A DNA stretch of 64,000 bases from positions 35,895-99,894 of the forward strand of contig NZ_DHDZ01000033.1 in NCBI RefSeq assembly GCF_002399615.1. Reading direction: 5' to 3'. Below the pieces are notes generated by a model that was given only the letters and a program-made list of their open reading frames with translations, had not been told where the DNA came from and made no database searches. The position numbers and the translations under genes are program-made. This document shows positions 1 to 7,366 of this stretch, piece by piece. The stretch comes from Pedobacter sp. UBA4863 (lineage in GTDB: Bacteria; Bacteroidota; Bacteroidia; Sphingobacteriales; Sphingobacteriaceae). Position 1 is the first letter of the stretch. Each line of letters starts with the position of its first letter.

Positions 1-786
1 TAAAAATGGAGTCCTGCTTTTCTTCCTAATACTCATCTCCTGGAAGCCCCGGGAATAGTTACCCAGATCAACCTGGAAAGCGCTTTCCAACAGCCTTGCA
101 ATCTGTGTCAGGCCAGCATTGGCATTGTTTAGTGAACCCATACATTGCAGGCCGTAGAGTATTTCTATGAGGCCAGCCTTAGTATCAGTCCATGGTAATG
201 ATGCAAGTGAAATTTCTGCACCATCTTTACTTTCTTGGTAGTCCAGGTCTTTCAGTAGTATAGAAAGCCTATCATTCAACAGATCAAACGCCATAATCTT
301 GGCAACCTGATAGTCTTTACTTGTCCTGAATGTGGTATCGCTATCCAGGTAGGAAATGTCCGGCAACAACTTGATATCATATCTGTCACGTAAAAAATAT
401 GACTCGTCCATATAGGAACCACGTTGGCGGTAATAACGGTAGAACTCCTGTTGATTATCGAAATACTGATGGATCTTTTCTAGCTCTTTTTTAAGCAGCT
501 TCCTTTGTTCCTTTATTAGAATAGGCATCCTTGTATGAATATCATAAAGCTTGACATACATGATGAGCAAAGCAAAAAACTTAGGTTTGATTTCTTTAAA
601 GAAAAATATTTCCTCTTCATTGTTTTCAAAGCCAGTTTTACTTACATACTCTTTGAGCTTTTCGATATTCTCCCTTACTACTGAACTAGACCTCTCAGCC
701 CTATCAATTGGACAGTGAACCTCTGAATCTACAGTCTCTATCGCCTGGCTCACCTGATTGTAGAGCTTTTCAAAATATGCTTTCAT
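1..786 (-). CDS. rteC: RteC-type regulator of conjugative element excision (partial, C-terminus outside window)
   Basis: The reverse strand is open from an ATG at 786 to the window edge (262 codons, no stop). The protein starts MKAYFEKLYN and is rich in Lys, Glu and aromatic residues. Near the visible end it has LPWTDTKAGLIEILYGLQ and then FQVDLGNYSR and RKKSRTPFL. This matches the signature C-terminal half of RteC proteins, where a W-T-x-x-K-x-x-L-x-E-L-I-Y-A-L-type motif is followed by an RK-x-R-T-x-F-L tail. In CTnDOT-type elements RteC activates the excision operon in response to an upstream signal; that role here is inferred from the family. It is transcribed away from the two-component cluster at 1060. 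RteC genes are almost always inside integrative conjugative elements, so this supports a mobile origin. The missing part should be only the last few tens of residues. Confidence 0.8.
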   Translation of the reverse strand, partial: MKAYFEKLYNQVSQAIETVDSEVHCPIDRAERSSSVVRENIEKLKEYVSKTGFENNEEEIFFFKEIKPKFFALLIMYVKLYDIHTRMPILIKEQRKLLKKELEKIHQYFDNQQEFYRYYRQRGSYMDESYFLRDRYDIKLLPDISYLDSDTTFRTSKDYQVAKIMAFDLLNDRLSILLKDLDYQESKDGAEISLASLPWTDTKAGLIEILYGLQCMGSLNNANAGLTQIARLLESAFQVDLGNYSRGFQEMSIRKKSRTPFL

Positions 787-978
787 AACTACACAGATAT
801 TCTTTACTCGTTAAGCAAATTTATCACATGGCCTTATCCCCCAAAGAGGATTTAGCTGGTGTTTTTAGGTAGAGTATTTCAAATCATAGCTGAAGTAGAT
901 TTTATTAAAATGAAGTAAAAATGAAATATATCTTTAAAAAAAGACGATAAAATAACAACAACATTTCCGATACTCAAA

Positions 979-1015
979 GGGGAAATTCCCACGAATATTT
1001 CGGAACAATTCCCCC
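979..1015. promoter_or_regulatory. two spaced palindromic GGGAA/TTCCC sites in a divergent promoter region
   Basis: The 273-bp gap between the rteC start (786) and the response-regulator start (1060) holds two similar dyads. GGGAA-A-TTCCC lies at 980-990 and GGAA-CAA-TTCC at 1002-1012, with centres 22 bp (about two helical turns) apart and about 50-75 bp before the regulator gene. This layout fits a dimeric activator or repressor, possibly the NarL-type regulator itself. That assignment is inference. The rest of the gap is AT-rich with no other structure seen. Confidence 0.35.
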
Positions 1016-1059
1016 TATGAAATCAATTGGGTTTGACATATTTTTCGTCCATGTCGTCA

Positions 1060-1710
1060 ATGAAAACTCCTGTGGCATTTGCAGAAGACCATGTAATGGT
1101 ACGTAAGAGCATCGTTGCTTTCTTCAATGCCACAGACCCTAATTTCAATATTTCCATTGAAGCAGACAATGGTGTTGAATTATTGGAAAAACTGTCCCAC
1201 TCAGAGGTTCTCCCTGCCATCTGCATATTGGACATCAATATGCCACAAATGCCGGGCCGGGTACTTTTGGTCGAACTGCGCAAAAGATACCCTGAAATGA
1301 AGTTCCTTGTACTTACCGCATTTTATGATGAGAACCTGATCATTTCCATGATCTCTGCCGGAGCAAACGGATATCTCTTAAAGAGTGATGATACCGATGA
1401 GATCAGCATAGCGCTGAAAAGTATAAAGGAAAATGGCTATTACTATTCAGGGGCCGCTTCATCGACCATGTTCCAACTGTTCAGCGACAAACAACGGAAG
1501 GTCAACTACGATTTCAGTATGATGGAGGAAGAGCTGTTGAGGTATTCCTCTACCAATCTGACCTACGAAGAGATTGCCAACAAGCTTGGCACAACGGCTA
1601 AAACAATTGAAGGACATAGAACCCGACTGTTCGCCAAGCTAAAGATTTCATCGAGGGTTGAGCTTGCCCTATTTGCATTTCAGAGCGGCATTATCCCCTT
1701 TAAAGAATAG
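1060..1710 (+). CDS. NarL/LuxR-type response regulator
   Basis: A 216-residue protein with an N-terminal receiver domain (residues 1-120) and a C-terminal LuxR/GerE helix-turn-helix (about 150-215, with YEEIANKLGTTAKTIEGHR). The acidic pocket is AED near residue 9, and the phospho-acceptor is Asp58 in ICILDINMP. The conserved Thr and Lys of the receiver are seen in VLTAF and YLLKS. An upstream in-frame TTG (1027) and ATG (1051) exist, but MKTPVAFAEDH at 1060 lines up with the start of the related receiver at 31168 (MKTRNIAIADDH). It heads a compact cluster ending in a histidine kinase at 2856 that is probably its partner. The output genes are unknown. Confidence 0.85.
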   Translation: MKTPVAFAEDHVMVRKSIVAFFNATDPNFNISIEADNGVELLEKLSHSEVLPAICILDINMPQMPGRVLLVELRKRYPEMKFLVLTAFYDENLIISMISAGANGYLLKSDDTDEISIALKSIKENGYYYSGAASSTMFQLFSDKQRKVNYDFSMMEEELLRYSSTNLTYEEIANKLGTTAKTIEGHRTRLFAKLKISSRVELALFAFQSGIIPFKE

Positions 1711-1730
1711 ATTATCAAATACATATAACC

Positions 1731-2222
1731 ATGAAAAAAACAACTGGCATTTTACTACCCATTCTAGTTCTGGCCGCATGTAACCAGAATACACAAAACC
1801 CAGCGCAGGTTACTAATGTCACAAGTACTGCCATTATCTCCAGGGATACGGCAAACATGATGGTATCCAGCTATCTAAGCAGCATCAACGTGGCAGCTAA
1901 TGACACAGACGTCCGCTCTTTCTTTATTGATGCGGCACCGATTAAGGCGCTATTCGACAGCGCTGCAATAGGCGCAAGCGTAAAACAACTGAAGATCTTT
2001 TTGGCTCATACCCCGCAGTACATTCACGGAGGGGGTCAAAATATCAATTGCGGCTACCGGAAAAATGGAATTACCCTGGTCATAACAGGAGTTGATCTCG
2101 CGGGAAACTATGTCTACCTTCCAGACCAGACCGCAGTCAACAGGTCGACCTCCTGTCCATCGAATTGCCCAACAGGAACGTCAGGGAACAACCTTTTAAT
2201 TCTTAACACCACTCTGCAATGA
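1731..2222 (+). CDS. small secreted lipoprotein of unknown function
   Basis: A 163-residue protein with a lipoprotein signal: a basic start (MKKT), a hydrophobic core and a lipobox LVLAAC with the cysteine at residue 17. The mature part has no fold I recognise. It holds a conserved-looking GGGQNINCGYRKNG stretch and a Cys-rich CPSNCPTG segment near the end. It begins 20 bp after the response-regulator stop, and its stop overlaps the start of the next gene by 4 bp, so it is co-transcribed with the two-component pair. A surface or periplasmic sensing role for the kinase is a reasonable inference, but nothing in the sequence proves it. Confidence 0.6.
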   Translation: MKKTTGILLPILVLAACNQNTQNPAQVTNVTSTAIISRDTANMMVSSYLSSINVAANDTDVRSFFIDAAPIKALFDSAAIGASVKQLKIFLAHTPQYIHGGGQNINCGYRKNGITLVITGVDLAGNYVYLPDQTAVNRSTSCPSNCPTGTSGNNLLILNTTLQ

Positions 2223-2869
2223 GTTTCTACCTAATGGCGACAATGGTTGTTACTATGTTGTCTACAGCTATTGCCATCGGCCTGTACAACCTTAGGCACA
2301 TGGACAGGGCATTAAAAATCGTCCTGCTTTTACTTTTTGTGTCCCTATCTTCTGAAATTTTAGGCATATATGCTGCCTATAGGTTCCGGAACAATATCCC
2401 TGTTTACAACACGTATAGCATCATAGAGGCAACCCTGGTTTGCCTCTATTTCAATGAACTTTTCCTTGTTAAAAAAAGAAAATGGATAGGCAATATACTT
2501 GCCGGAATTATCTTTTTAAGTGGCATTGCCTATCATTTAGCCTATCACCCCAACAATGCAACAAGTAGTATATTTCTGACCATTGAAGGATTTCTGACTA
2601 TTATATTCTGTTTGACCTATATCTACAAAACAGCACTCGGCGTAATGCCAAGAAGATACCAGCATATATGGATCTCATTAGTCTTCCTTGTGTACTGGAC
2701 TTTGACCATGCTCAACTGGGTATCCTATGATTACCTCACCATTGCCCTGCCCAAACATAAATGGATCATAGACCATATCATCTTTTTGACCAGCCTGTTG
2801 ACCAATCTATGCTTCACGATCCTATTTATACGGTTACCCTATTTAAACCTCAGGCATGGGAGTGCATAG
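2219..2869 (+). CDS. multi-pass inner-membrane protein in a two-component cluster
   Basis: A 216-residue, very hydrophobic protein with about seven predicted transmembrane helices (near residues 4-24, 33-53, 65-82, 91-108, 119-137, 148-167 and 184-207), joined by short charged loops. It overlaps the lipoprotein gene by 4 bp (ATGA) and the kinase gene by 14 bp, which indicates translational coupling. The kinase at 2856 has only one transmembrane helix and no sensor domain, so this protein and the lipoprotein are the best candidates for the input module. That pairing is inferred from gene order only. No known family is recognised. Confidence 0.6.
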   Translation: MSFYLMATMVVTMLSTAIAIGLYNLRHMDRALKIVLLLLFVSLSSEILGIYAAYRFRNNIPVYNTYSIIEATLVCLYFNELFLVKKRKWIGNILAGIIFLSGIAYHLAYHPNNATSSIFLTIEGFLTIIFCLTYIYKTALGVMPRRYQHIWISLVFLVYWTLTMLNWVSYDYLTIALPKHKWIIDHIIFLTSLLTNLCFTILFIRLPYLNLRHGSA

Positions 2870-3644
2870 TGTTGTAATTGAACTGCTGATCGTCGGGACC
2901 ATTTGTATTGCGATCTTAACCACCTTCCTGGTATTGATCAGTATGGCATTCTTTAAAAAGCAAAAACAACAGTACCAGGAAAAACTAAAGCTTGGCTTTG
3001 AAAATGAGAAAAGGGAAATGCAGGCACGGGTTGAGGAAGGAGAAATTTTGATGACCATCATTTCCAAGGAAGTACATGACAATATTGGGCAGTTAAGTAC
3101 GATGATAAAGATGCACCTCCGAAAGATCGGCAAACTGGCAACAGACAATACCCAGATCACCATAATCGAGGCGGCACATGAATTTGCTGACGAATTGATC
3201 CTTAATGCAAGGGAAATCAGTTATTCGCTAAATAGTGACCTCATTAGGGAAAACGGCTTATTCAGAATGGTATCCAGGCAGTTGGAATATATCAAGACGG
3301 TTAAAAAGATCAATTATGATATTGAGATCGATTCGGATGAAACTGCTATTGCCCCTGACAAGGCACTGATCATATATCGCATAGTCCAGGAAATATTGAA
3401 CAACATTCTAAAACATGCCCATGCAGAAATGGTTACCGTAAGGATCATATATCAGCATCAGTTCTTTAAGTTGACGATACGGGATGATGGGCAAGGATTT
3501 GAAAGCAGTGGTTTTGCAAGGGAAAGTATGGGACTGAAACAGATGCAGCAAAGGGCAAGATTATTAGATGGTGTGTTGAACATAAACTCTGAGAAGGGTT
3601 TTGGAACAATTGTTACCCTTTCGATTGAAAAACTCACCAATTAG
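2856..3644 (+). CDS. NarX/DesK-type sensor histidine kinase
   Basis: A 262-residue protein with one N-terminal transmembrane helix (residues 8-31), a coiled-coil linker (35-62), a HisKA_3-like dimerisation region with His74 in KEVHDNIGQL, and a HATPase_c domain (about 160-260). The ATPase N box is ILNNILKHAHAE, the G1 box is IRDDGQGF and the last Gly-rich segment is EKGFGTIV. The H-box style and the short length match kinases that pair with NarL-type regulators, such as the one at 1060. There is no extracellular sensor domain, so the signal probably comes through the upstream lipoprotein and membrane protein. It overlaps the upstream gene by 14 bp. Confidence 0.85.
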   Translation: MGVHSVVIELLIVGTICIAILTTFLVLISMAFFKKQKQQYQEKLKLGFENEKREMQARVEEGEILMTIISKEVHDNIGQLSTMIKMHLRKIGKLATDNTQITIIEAAHEFADELILNAREISYSLNSDLIRENGLFRMVSRQLEYIKTVKKINYDIEIDSDETAIAPDKALIIYRIVQEILNNILKHAHAEMVTVRIIYQHQFFKLTIRDDGQGFESSGFARESMGLKQMQQRARLLDGVLNINSEKGFGTIVTLSIEKLTN

Positions 3645-3716
3645 AATGATGAATAAATAGTTATACCCTCGCCATTTTCAACACATACTGCTGCGCTGTA
3701 ATAAAATTTAAGGCTT

Positions 3717-4085
3717 ATGCTAAATAGTAAAGGGAAAGGACAGATCCTGGCATCAGAAGCAGACAGGTTTAAGGAGCTAAAGGACTATATTGATGTAAAT
3801 CTTCAGAATGATCTTACTGTAATGCACCTGGCAAATTTAATGGGACAAAGTATTGCCAATTTTAAGCGGTACTTTATCGCTGTCTATGGGATCAGCCCTG
3901 GAAAATATGTACATGATGCAAGAATGGAAAAAGCACATGAACTGTTGTCTCAGCACACATATCAGATTTCTGAAGTGTCTGAATTAGTAGGTTACACTGA
4001 CCGTACCAGTTTCAGCCGGGCTTTCACAAAGCATTTTGGCTACACACCTCAAGCATTGTTTAACGATGGACAATCTCAATTTTGA
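3717..4085 (+). CDS. AraC-family DNA-binding protein, HTH domain only
   Basis: A 122-residue protein made almost wholly of an AraC/XylS double helix-turn-helix (about residues 20-115). The first helix pair is around DLTVMHLANLMGQSIANFKRYF. The second ends in the classic SELVGYTDRTSFSRAFTKHFGYTP signature. No N-terminal ligand-binding domain is present, so it resembles the short AraC regulators common in Bacteroidota or a domain cut from a hybrid regulator. It starts 72 bp after the kinase stop. Its stop codon overlaps the first unit of a 21-bp tandem repeat. The target is unknown; the adjacent repeat or the MauE-like gene downstream are candidates. Confidence 0.8.
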   Translation: MLNSKGKGQILASEADRFKELKDYIDVNLQNDLTVMHLANLMGQSIANFKRYFIAVYGISPGKYVHDARMEKAHELLSQHTYQISEVSELVGYTDRTSFSRAFTKHFGYTPQALFNDGQSQF

Positions 4086-4143
4086 GCTAAACTGCAACAT
4101 ATTTGAGCCAATCTGCAACACATTTGAGCTAAACTGCAACACC
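4081..4143. repeat. three tandem 21-bp direct repeats
   Basis: Three head-to-tail units occupy 4081-4101, 4102-4122 and 4123-4143. All share TTTGAGC and a CTGCAACA end. Units 1 and 3 have the core GAGCTAAACTGCAACA and unit 2 has GAGCCAATCTGCAACA. A single copy of almost the same core (GAGCCAAACTGCAACA) is found at 56323-56338. A 21-bp phase is two helical turns, as expected for stacked sites of one DNA-binding protein, perhaps the AraC-type regulator whose gene ends inside the first unit. The function is not established. Confidence 0.7.
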
Positions 4144-4178
4144 TCGAATTAAATCACTACCTAATTTTACATCAACAA

Positions 4179-4199
4179 ATAGGATATACAATATCCTAT
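4179..4199. promoter_or_regulatory. perfect 9-bp-arm inverted repeat upstream of the MauE-like gene
   Basis: Arms ATAGGATAT and ATATCCTAT are separated by ACA, ending 22 bp before the ATG at 4222. It may be an operator or a 5-prime UTR hairpin. It is not followed by a T-run, so a terminator is unlikely. Confidence 0.4.
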
Positions 4200-4221
4200 C
4201 ACTCTGAAAACATCGACCATC

Positions 4222-4695
4222 ATGAAACGCCGAATTACTTTGGAATTGCTTTGTACCGTTTTAGCATTAGTATTCATATATGCTGGGGTAAGTAAGCTGA
4301 TGGACTACTCAAATTTTAAAGTCCAGCTAAGTAAATCACCAATACTGGCTGATTATGCCAATACTGTATCATGGGCTGTACCAGTTTTAGAATTATCCAT
4401 TGCCGCTAAACTCTTTGTTGCAGGCCTTAGAGAATTTGCTCTATATGCATTTCTATTCCTGATGTCATCATTTACAATATACCTATTAGTCATTTTGAAT
4501 TTCAGTGATCATATACCCTGTAGCTGTGGAGGAATATTGCAGAAGATGTCATGGGAAGGCCATATCATTTTTAATCTAGCTATTATAACAATAAACCTTC
4601 TCGCTATATATCTATTCAATAAAACGCAAGGCAAATTGCCTTTACATAAAAACATTGCGCAATCAGGGTTAGCCGAAAACCTGCGAACAGAGTAG
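4222..4695 (+). CDS. MauE/DoxX-like membrane protein
   Basis: A 157-residue protein with four predicted transmembrane helices (about residues 8-25, 50-66, 74-94 and 115-134). It has the features of the MauE-like/DoxX-related family: an early IYAGVSKLMD motif after helix 1 and a periplasmic CSCGG motif (near residue 98) before the last helix. MauE relatives assist maturation of disulfide-containing partners. In Bacteroidota they often sit next to small Cys-containing secreted peptides, as here with the gene at 4726. A thiol-handling role for that peptide is inferred from proximity and from the Cys residues in both. The spacing of 30 bp suggests co-transcription. Confidence 0.75.
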   Translation: MKRRITLELLCTVLALVFIYAGVSKLMDYSNFKVQLSKSPILADYANTVSWAVPVLELSIAAKLFVAGLREFALYAFLFLMSSFTIYLLVILNFSDHIPCSCGGILQKMSWEGHIIFNLAIITINLLAIYLFNKTQGKLPLHKNIAQSGLAENLRTE

Positions 4696-4725
4696 GCGAA
4701 ACATCATCATTAAAAACAAATCAAA

Positions 4726-4959
4726 ATGAAAAAGTTCAAACTGAGCCTTGCGGCATTCGCATTCCTTTTCGCTGTTGGAACAGCAATTGCTAGCAACACA
4801 CAAACGGAAACCGCTTTTCTATGGAACCCTGATACTCAAGACTATGATGAGCCGTCATCCCGTACCGAGGTAGAATTGTTATGTGACGAAGGCCCTGCAG
4901 AATGTGGCGTAATCTACGATGAAGAAATGAATCCTGACTATATCAACAAGCTACAGTAA
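4726..4959 (+). CDS. small secreted DUF6520-like peptide
   Basis: A 77-residue protein with a clean signal peptide (MKKFKLSLAAFAFLFAVGTAIAS, cleavage near residue 23) and an acidic mature part of about 54 residues. The mature part has two cysteines in CDEGPAECG. The size, the signal and the paired cysteines match the DUF6520 peptides found beside MauE-like genes in this phylum. The function is not known. It ends 9 bp before a strong terminator, so it closes the small operon with the MauE-like gene. High confidence that it is a real gene, lower for the family name. Confidence 0.7.
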   Translation: MKKFKLSLAAFAFLFAVGTAIASNTQTETAFLWNPDTQDYDEPSSRTEVELLCDEGPAECGVIYDEEMNPDYINKLQ

Positions 4960-4968
4960 TCAATCATG

Positions 4969-4990
4969 AGGGTGGCACATGTGCCACCCT
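4969..4990 (+). terminator. intrinsic terminator after the MauE/DUF6520 pair
   Basis: A perfect 22-bp palindrome built on AGGGTGGCACAT and its complement, followed at once by TTTAATTATTTT. It lies 10 bp after the stop at 4959. Confidence 0.8.
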
Positions 4991-5003
4991 TTAATTATTT
5001 TGA

Positions 5004-6062
5004 ATGATTAAAAGAATATACATAATAATCCCTTTTCTCACCATACTTTCTGTTTTAGCTATTGCAATGCTCAATAAAGCTGAAAACAGCTCAACAAATA
5101 GAATTGCCAATGGTTTTAATCGGCACCTAATTACCTGTTCACTGGAAAAGAAGTGGAAGATAGACCCACAATTCAATCACATTGCTGGTTTAGACTCAAC
5201 AGCGATTATACTTTGTAATAATACACCTGGCATGATAAAATCAGTAAATAGATTTTCCGGAAATAGTCGAACAGTATTTTACAAACTCCCTTACATTAAG
5301 AAACTAAATAGAAATTTTAGCACTTTTTATACTAATCAAAAATTAGAAATTGTAGGTGGTAATGTTCCCATATTATTAAGGCTGAAAATGAATTCTGACT
5401 CTATGGTTTTTCAAACGTACTCATTTAAGAATACTTTCAATAAATATATCCCCATTAAGCACAACAAATTTCTATATGGATGTTTAGACTCATCGCTTCA
5501 GCATAGGGAATTACACATAATCAACCTCCAAAACAACTTCTGTACTTCTAATGGTAAAGTACTAAACTATTACTCAACCAATAGTGATGGTAAACTCTTA
5601 TTTGATAAATCGTGTAATGAAATTATCTACATATATTTTTACAGAAATTCATATCTGCGAATAGACACAAACTTAAATCTATTAATGGCGTGTCAAACAA
5701 TTGATACATTTAAAGGAAGGGAAACTAAGAAACTTGTTAAAACAGGTAAAAGAATCAAAAGAGAGAATATTATCCAATCAGCAGCTAGTAATAGACTTAG
5801 TAGCATTTCAAATGGGATTTTATATGTCAACTCAACTCTGAAAGCAGATAACGAAACAAATACAGATTTTGATCAAAATGGGGTAATCGATATATACAAG
5901 ATATCTGAAAACAAATACAAAGGGAGTATTTACATCCCTTTGCACAATAAAAAGAAAATTGATGATTTCTTTGTTAAAGACAACTATTTATATGTCCTTT
6001 TTAAGGGTGAATTACATATGTACAGATTAAATGACAGCACTCTAAAGCTTTTTCAAATCTGA
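5004..6062 (+). CDS. membrane-anchored protein with propeller-like repeats, function unknown
   Basis: A 352-residue protein with an N-terminal signal or anchor helix (residues 4-23). The exported part is beta-rich, with recurring short blocks of hydrophobic and aromatic residues spaced about 45-50 residues apart, which suggests a six-bladed beta-propeller. Examples are NHIAGLDSTAIILCNN and DGKLLFDKSCNEIIYIYF. A calcium-loop-like DFDQNGVIDIY lies near residue 295. The DNA is notably AT-rich compared with the mob and polymerase regions. It converges on the thioredoxin gene, and their 3-prime ends overlap by 21 bp. I do not recognise a named family. Confidence 0.55.
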   Translation: MIKRIYIIIPFLTILSVLAIAMLNKAENSSTNRIANGFNRHLITCSLEKKWKIDPQFNHIAGLDSTAIILCNNTPGMIKSVNRFSGNSRTVFYKLPYIKKLNRNFSTFYTNQKLEIVGGNVPILLRLKMNSDSMVFQTYSFKNTFNKYIPIKHNKFLYGCLDSSLQHRELHIINLQNNFCTSNGKVLNYYSTNSDGKLLFDKSCNEIIYIYFYRNSYLRIDTNLNLLMACQTIDTFKGRETKKLVKTGKRIKRENIIQSAASNRLSSISNGILYVNSTLKADNETNTDFDQNGVIDIYKISENKYKGSIYIPLHNKKKIDDFFVKDNYLYVLFKGELHMYRLNDSTLKLFQI

Positions 6063-7364
6063 AATTACCACCATTTCAATTTCCTTCTCTTTTTCAATTA
6101 TATCCAGACCATATTTATTTAATCCTGTCTTAAGTGACTTCAGATTGGAAAGTTTACCCTTAATTTCAAGATCCACATTCTCTGTTATACCAGTATCGTT
6201 AATTAATGGTGTACTATAGCTTTGTAAATGGAGGATTGCAAGTTCAGAAAGAAACCTGTCTATTGGGATATTTACAATCTTTAATCCGTTTCCATCCTTG
6301 AGGAATTGAGGTTTTGCTCCTTGGGTCTCTAAACTAGAAACATCTCCAATCTTAACAACTGCCAAGCACTTTACTTTCCTAAGCTGTCTACTGCCAATAA
6401 TATTAAATTTCGCTCCCAAAAACCCATTTAGATCATTTTGCATCTGCCTATAAAACTTACTTTGAGGGATATCTTTCCGCATTACCAACTCGTAACTAAA
6501 AGTGGTTGTTATTGTTAATTCTTCCGACTGATGGCTTTTACTTTTGTCCCAAGGTATATATGTAGATAACCGCTCTGGATTTTTCATTTCTATAATTGCT
6601 CTATTTCTAGGAATGAGATAGGGATCTCCCTCACTAAATGCCGTTTGGTACAACATTCCAATATTAGTATTAGTCATAAATGCTCTTTGGTAGTCTCCCT
6701 TTTTGCGAACTCCTCGCCTACTACCTAATCCTTTCATATAGGGCAAAAAAACTGAAGATTTTTCTACCGGAATACTATCAGATATTATGCCGCCACCTAA
6801 AAACAACTTTTCTGCATCATATTTAATATCTCTCTTTAGCATCATTTTGTTAATTCCTCCTGCCAGAAAAGATTGTAAATTCTTATCGTTAACATCTTCG
6901 CCTTTAGTTATAGCGTATACCGTTCCGCTTGCATCAATCCAAATCTCGTGGGGTACTGCTTTAAAATTGAAAATTCTATTTATTTCTTTGCTTGAAGGTA
7001 CGATTGGAAGAATAGTATTTTTAAGGATCTGATCATCCGTCTTTTTTAAGAAGTTTCTAACTACTCCCTCATTCTCTAGTGTCAGTGAGATAATTTGAAT
7101 TCGATCATTGTATTTTCTTTGTAGGCTATCCAATCTTGGCATTGTTTTTAAACAAACGCCACACCATGTAGCCCAAAAATTCAGGATAATTGGCTTTCCT
7201 TTAAAGGATGAAATGTTTGCTGATGGTAATGGATAATTCATTACCTGCGCAAATAGTAGGTTTGGTATTTGATCTCCAACCTTAACACCATTATGTGCTG
7301 AATCTTGAGCGATTAAATTTTGAGAAACGATTATAGATAGAATTATAGCTATTATTGTTTTCAT
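6042..7364 (-). CDS. TlpA-like thioredoxin fold protein with a DUF3738-like tail
   Basis: A 440-residue exported protein: signal peptide (residues 1-19), then an AhpC-TSA/redoxin domain (about 27-175) with the redox pair Cys68-Cys71 in ATWCGVCLK and a cis-Pro region near AVPHEIW. The last 200 residues form a second domain ending in GLDIIEKEKEIEMVVI, which resembles the DUF3738/TIGR03435 tail. Such proteins lie just downstream of SusC/SusD pairs in many Bacteroidota and act as periplasmic thiol-disulfide or peroxide-handling factors. It begins 2 bp after the susD stop, so it is the last gene of that operon. The substrate is not known. Confidence 0.8.
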   Translation of the reverse strand: MKTIIAIILSIIVSQNLIAQDSAHNGVKVGDQIPNLLFAQVMNYPLPSANISSFKGKPIILNFWATWCGVCLKTMPRLDSLQRKYNDRIQIISLTLENEGVVRNFLKKTDDQILKNTILPIVPSSKEINRIFNFKAVPHEIWIDASGTVYAITKGEDVNDKNLQSFLAGGINKMMLKRDIKYDAEKLFLGGGIISDSIPVEKSSVFLPYMKGLGSRRGVRKKGDYQRAFMTNTNIGMLYQTAFSEGDPYLIPRNRAIIEMKNPERLSTYIPWDKSKSHQSEELTITTTFSYELVMRKDIPQSKFYRQMQNDLNGFLGAKFNIIGSRQLRKVKCLAVVKIGDVSSLETQGAKPQFLKDGNGLKIVNIPIDRFLSELAILHLQSYSTPLINDTGITENVDLEIKGKLSNLKSLKTGLNKYGLDIIEKEKEIEMVVISDLKKL

Positions 7365-7366
7365 AT

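Noticed and set aside
1027..1059. Upstream TTG (1027) and ATG (1051) starts for the response regulator
   Set aside because: The alignment with the receiver at 31168 places the start at MKTP (1060). The upstream codons look like promoter DNA.
4081..4143. A CRISPR array
   Set aside because: The three units are tandem without spacers, and no cas gene is present.
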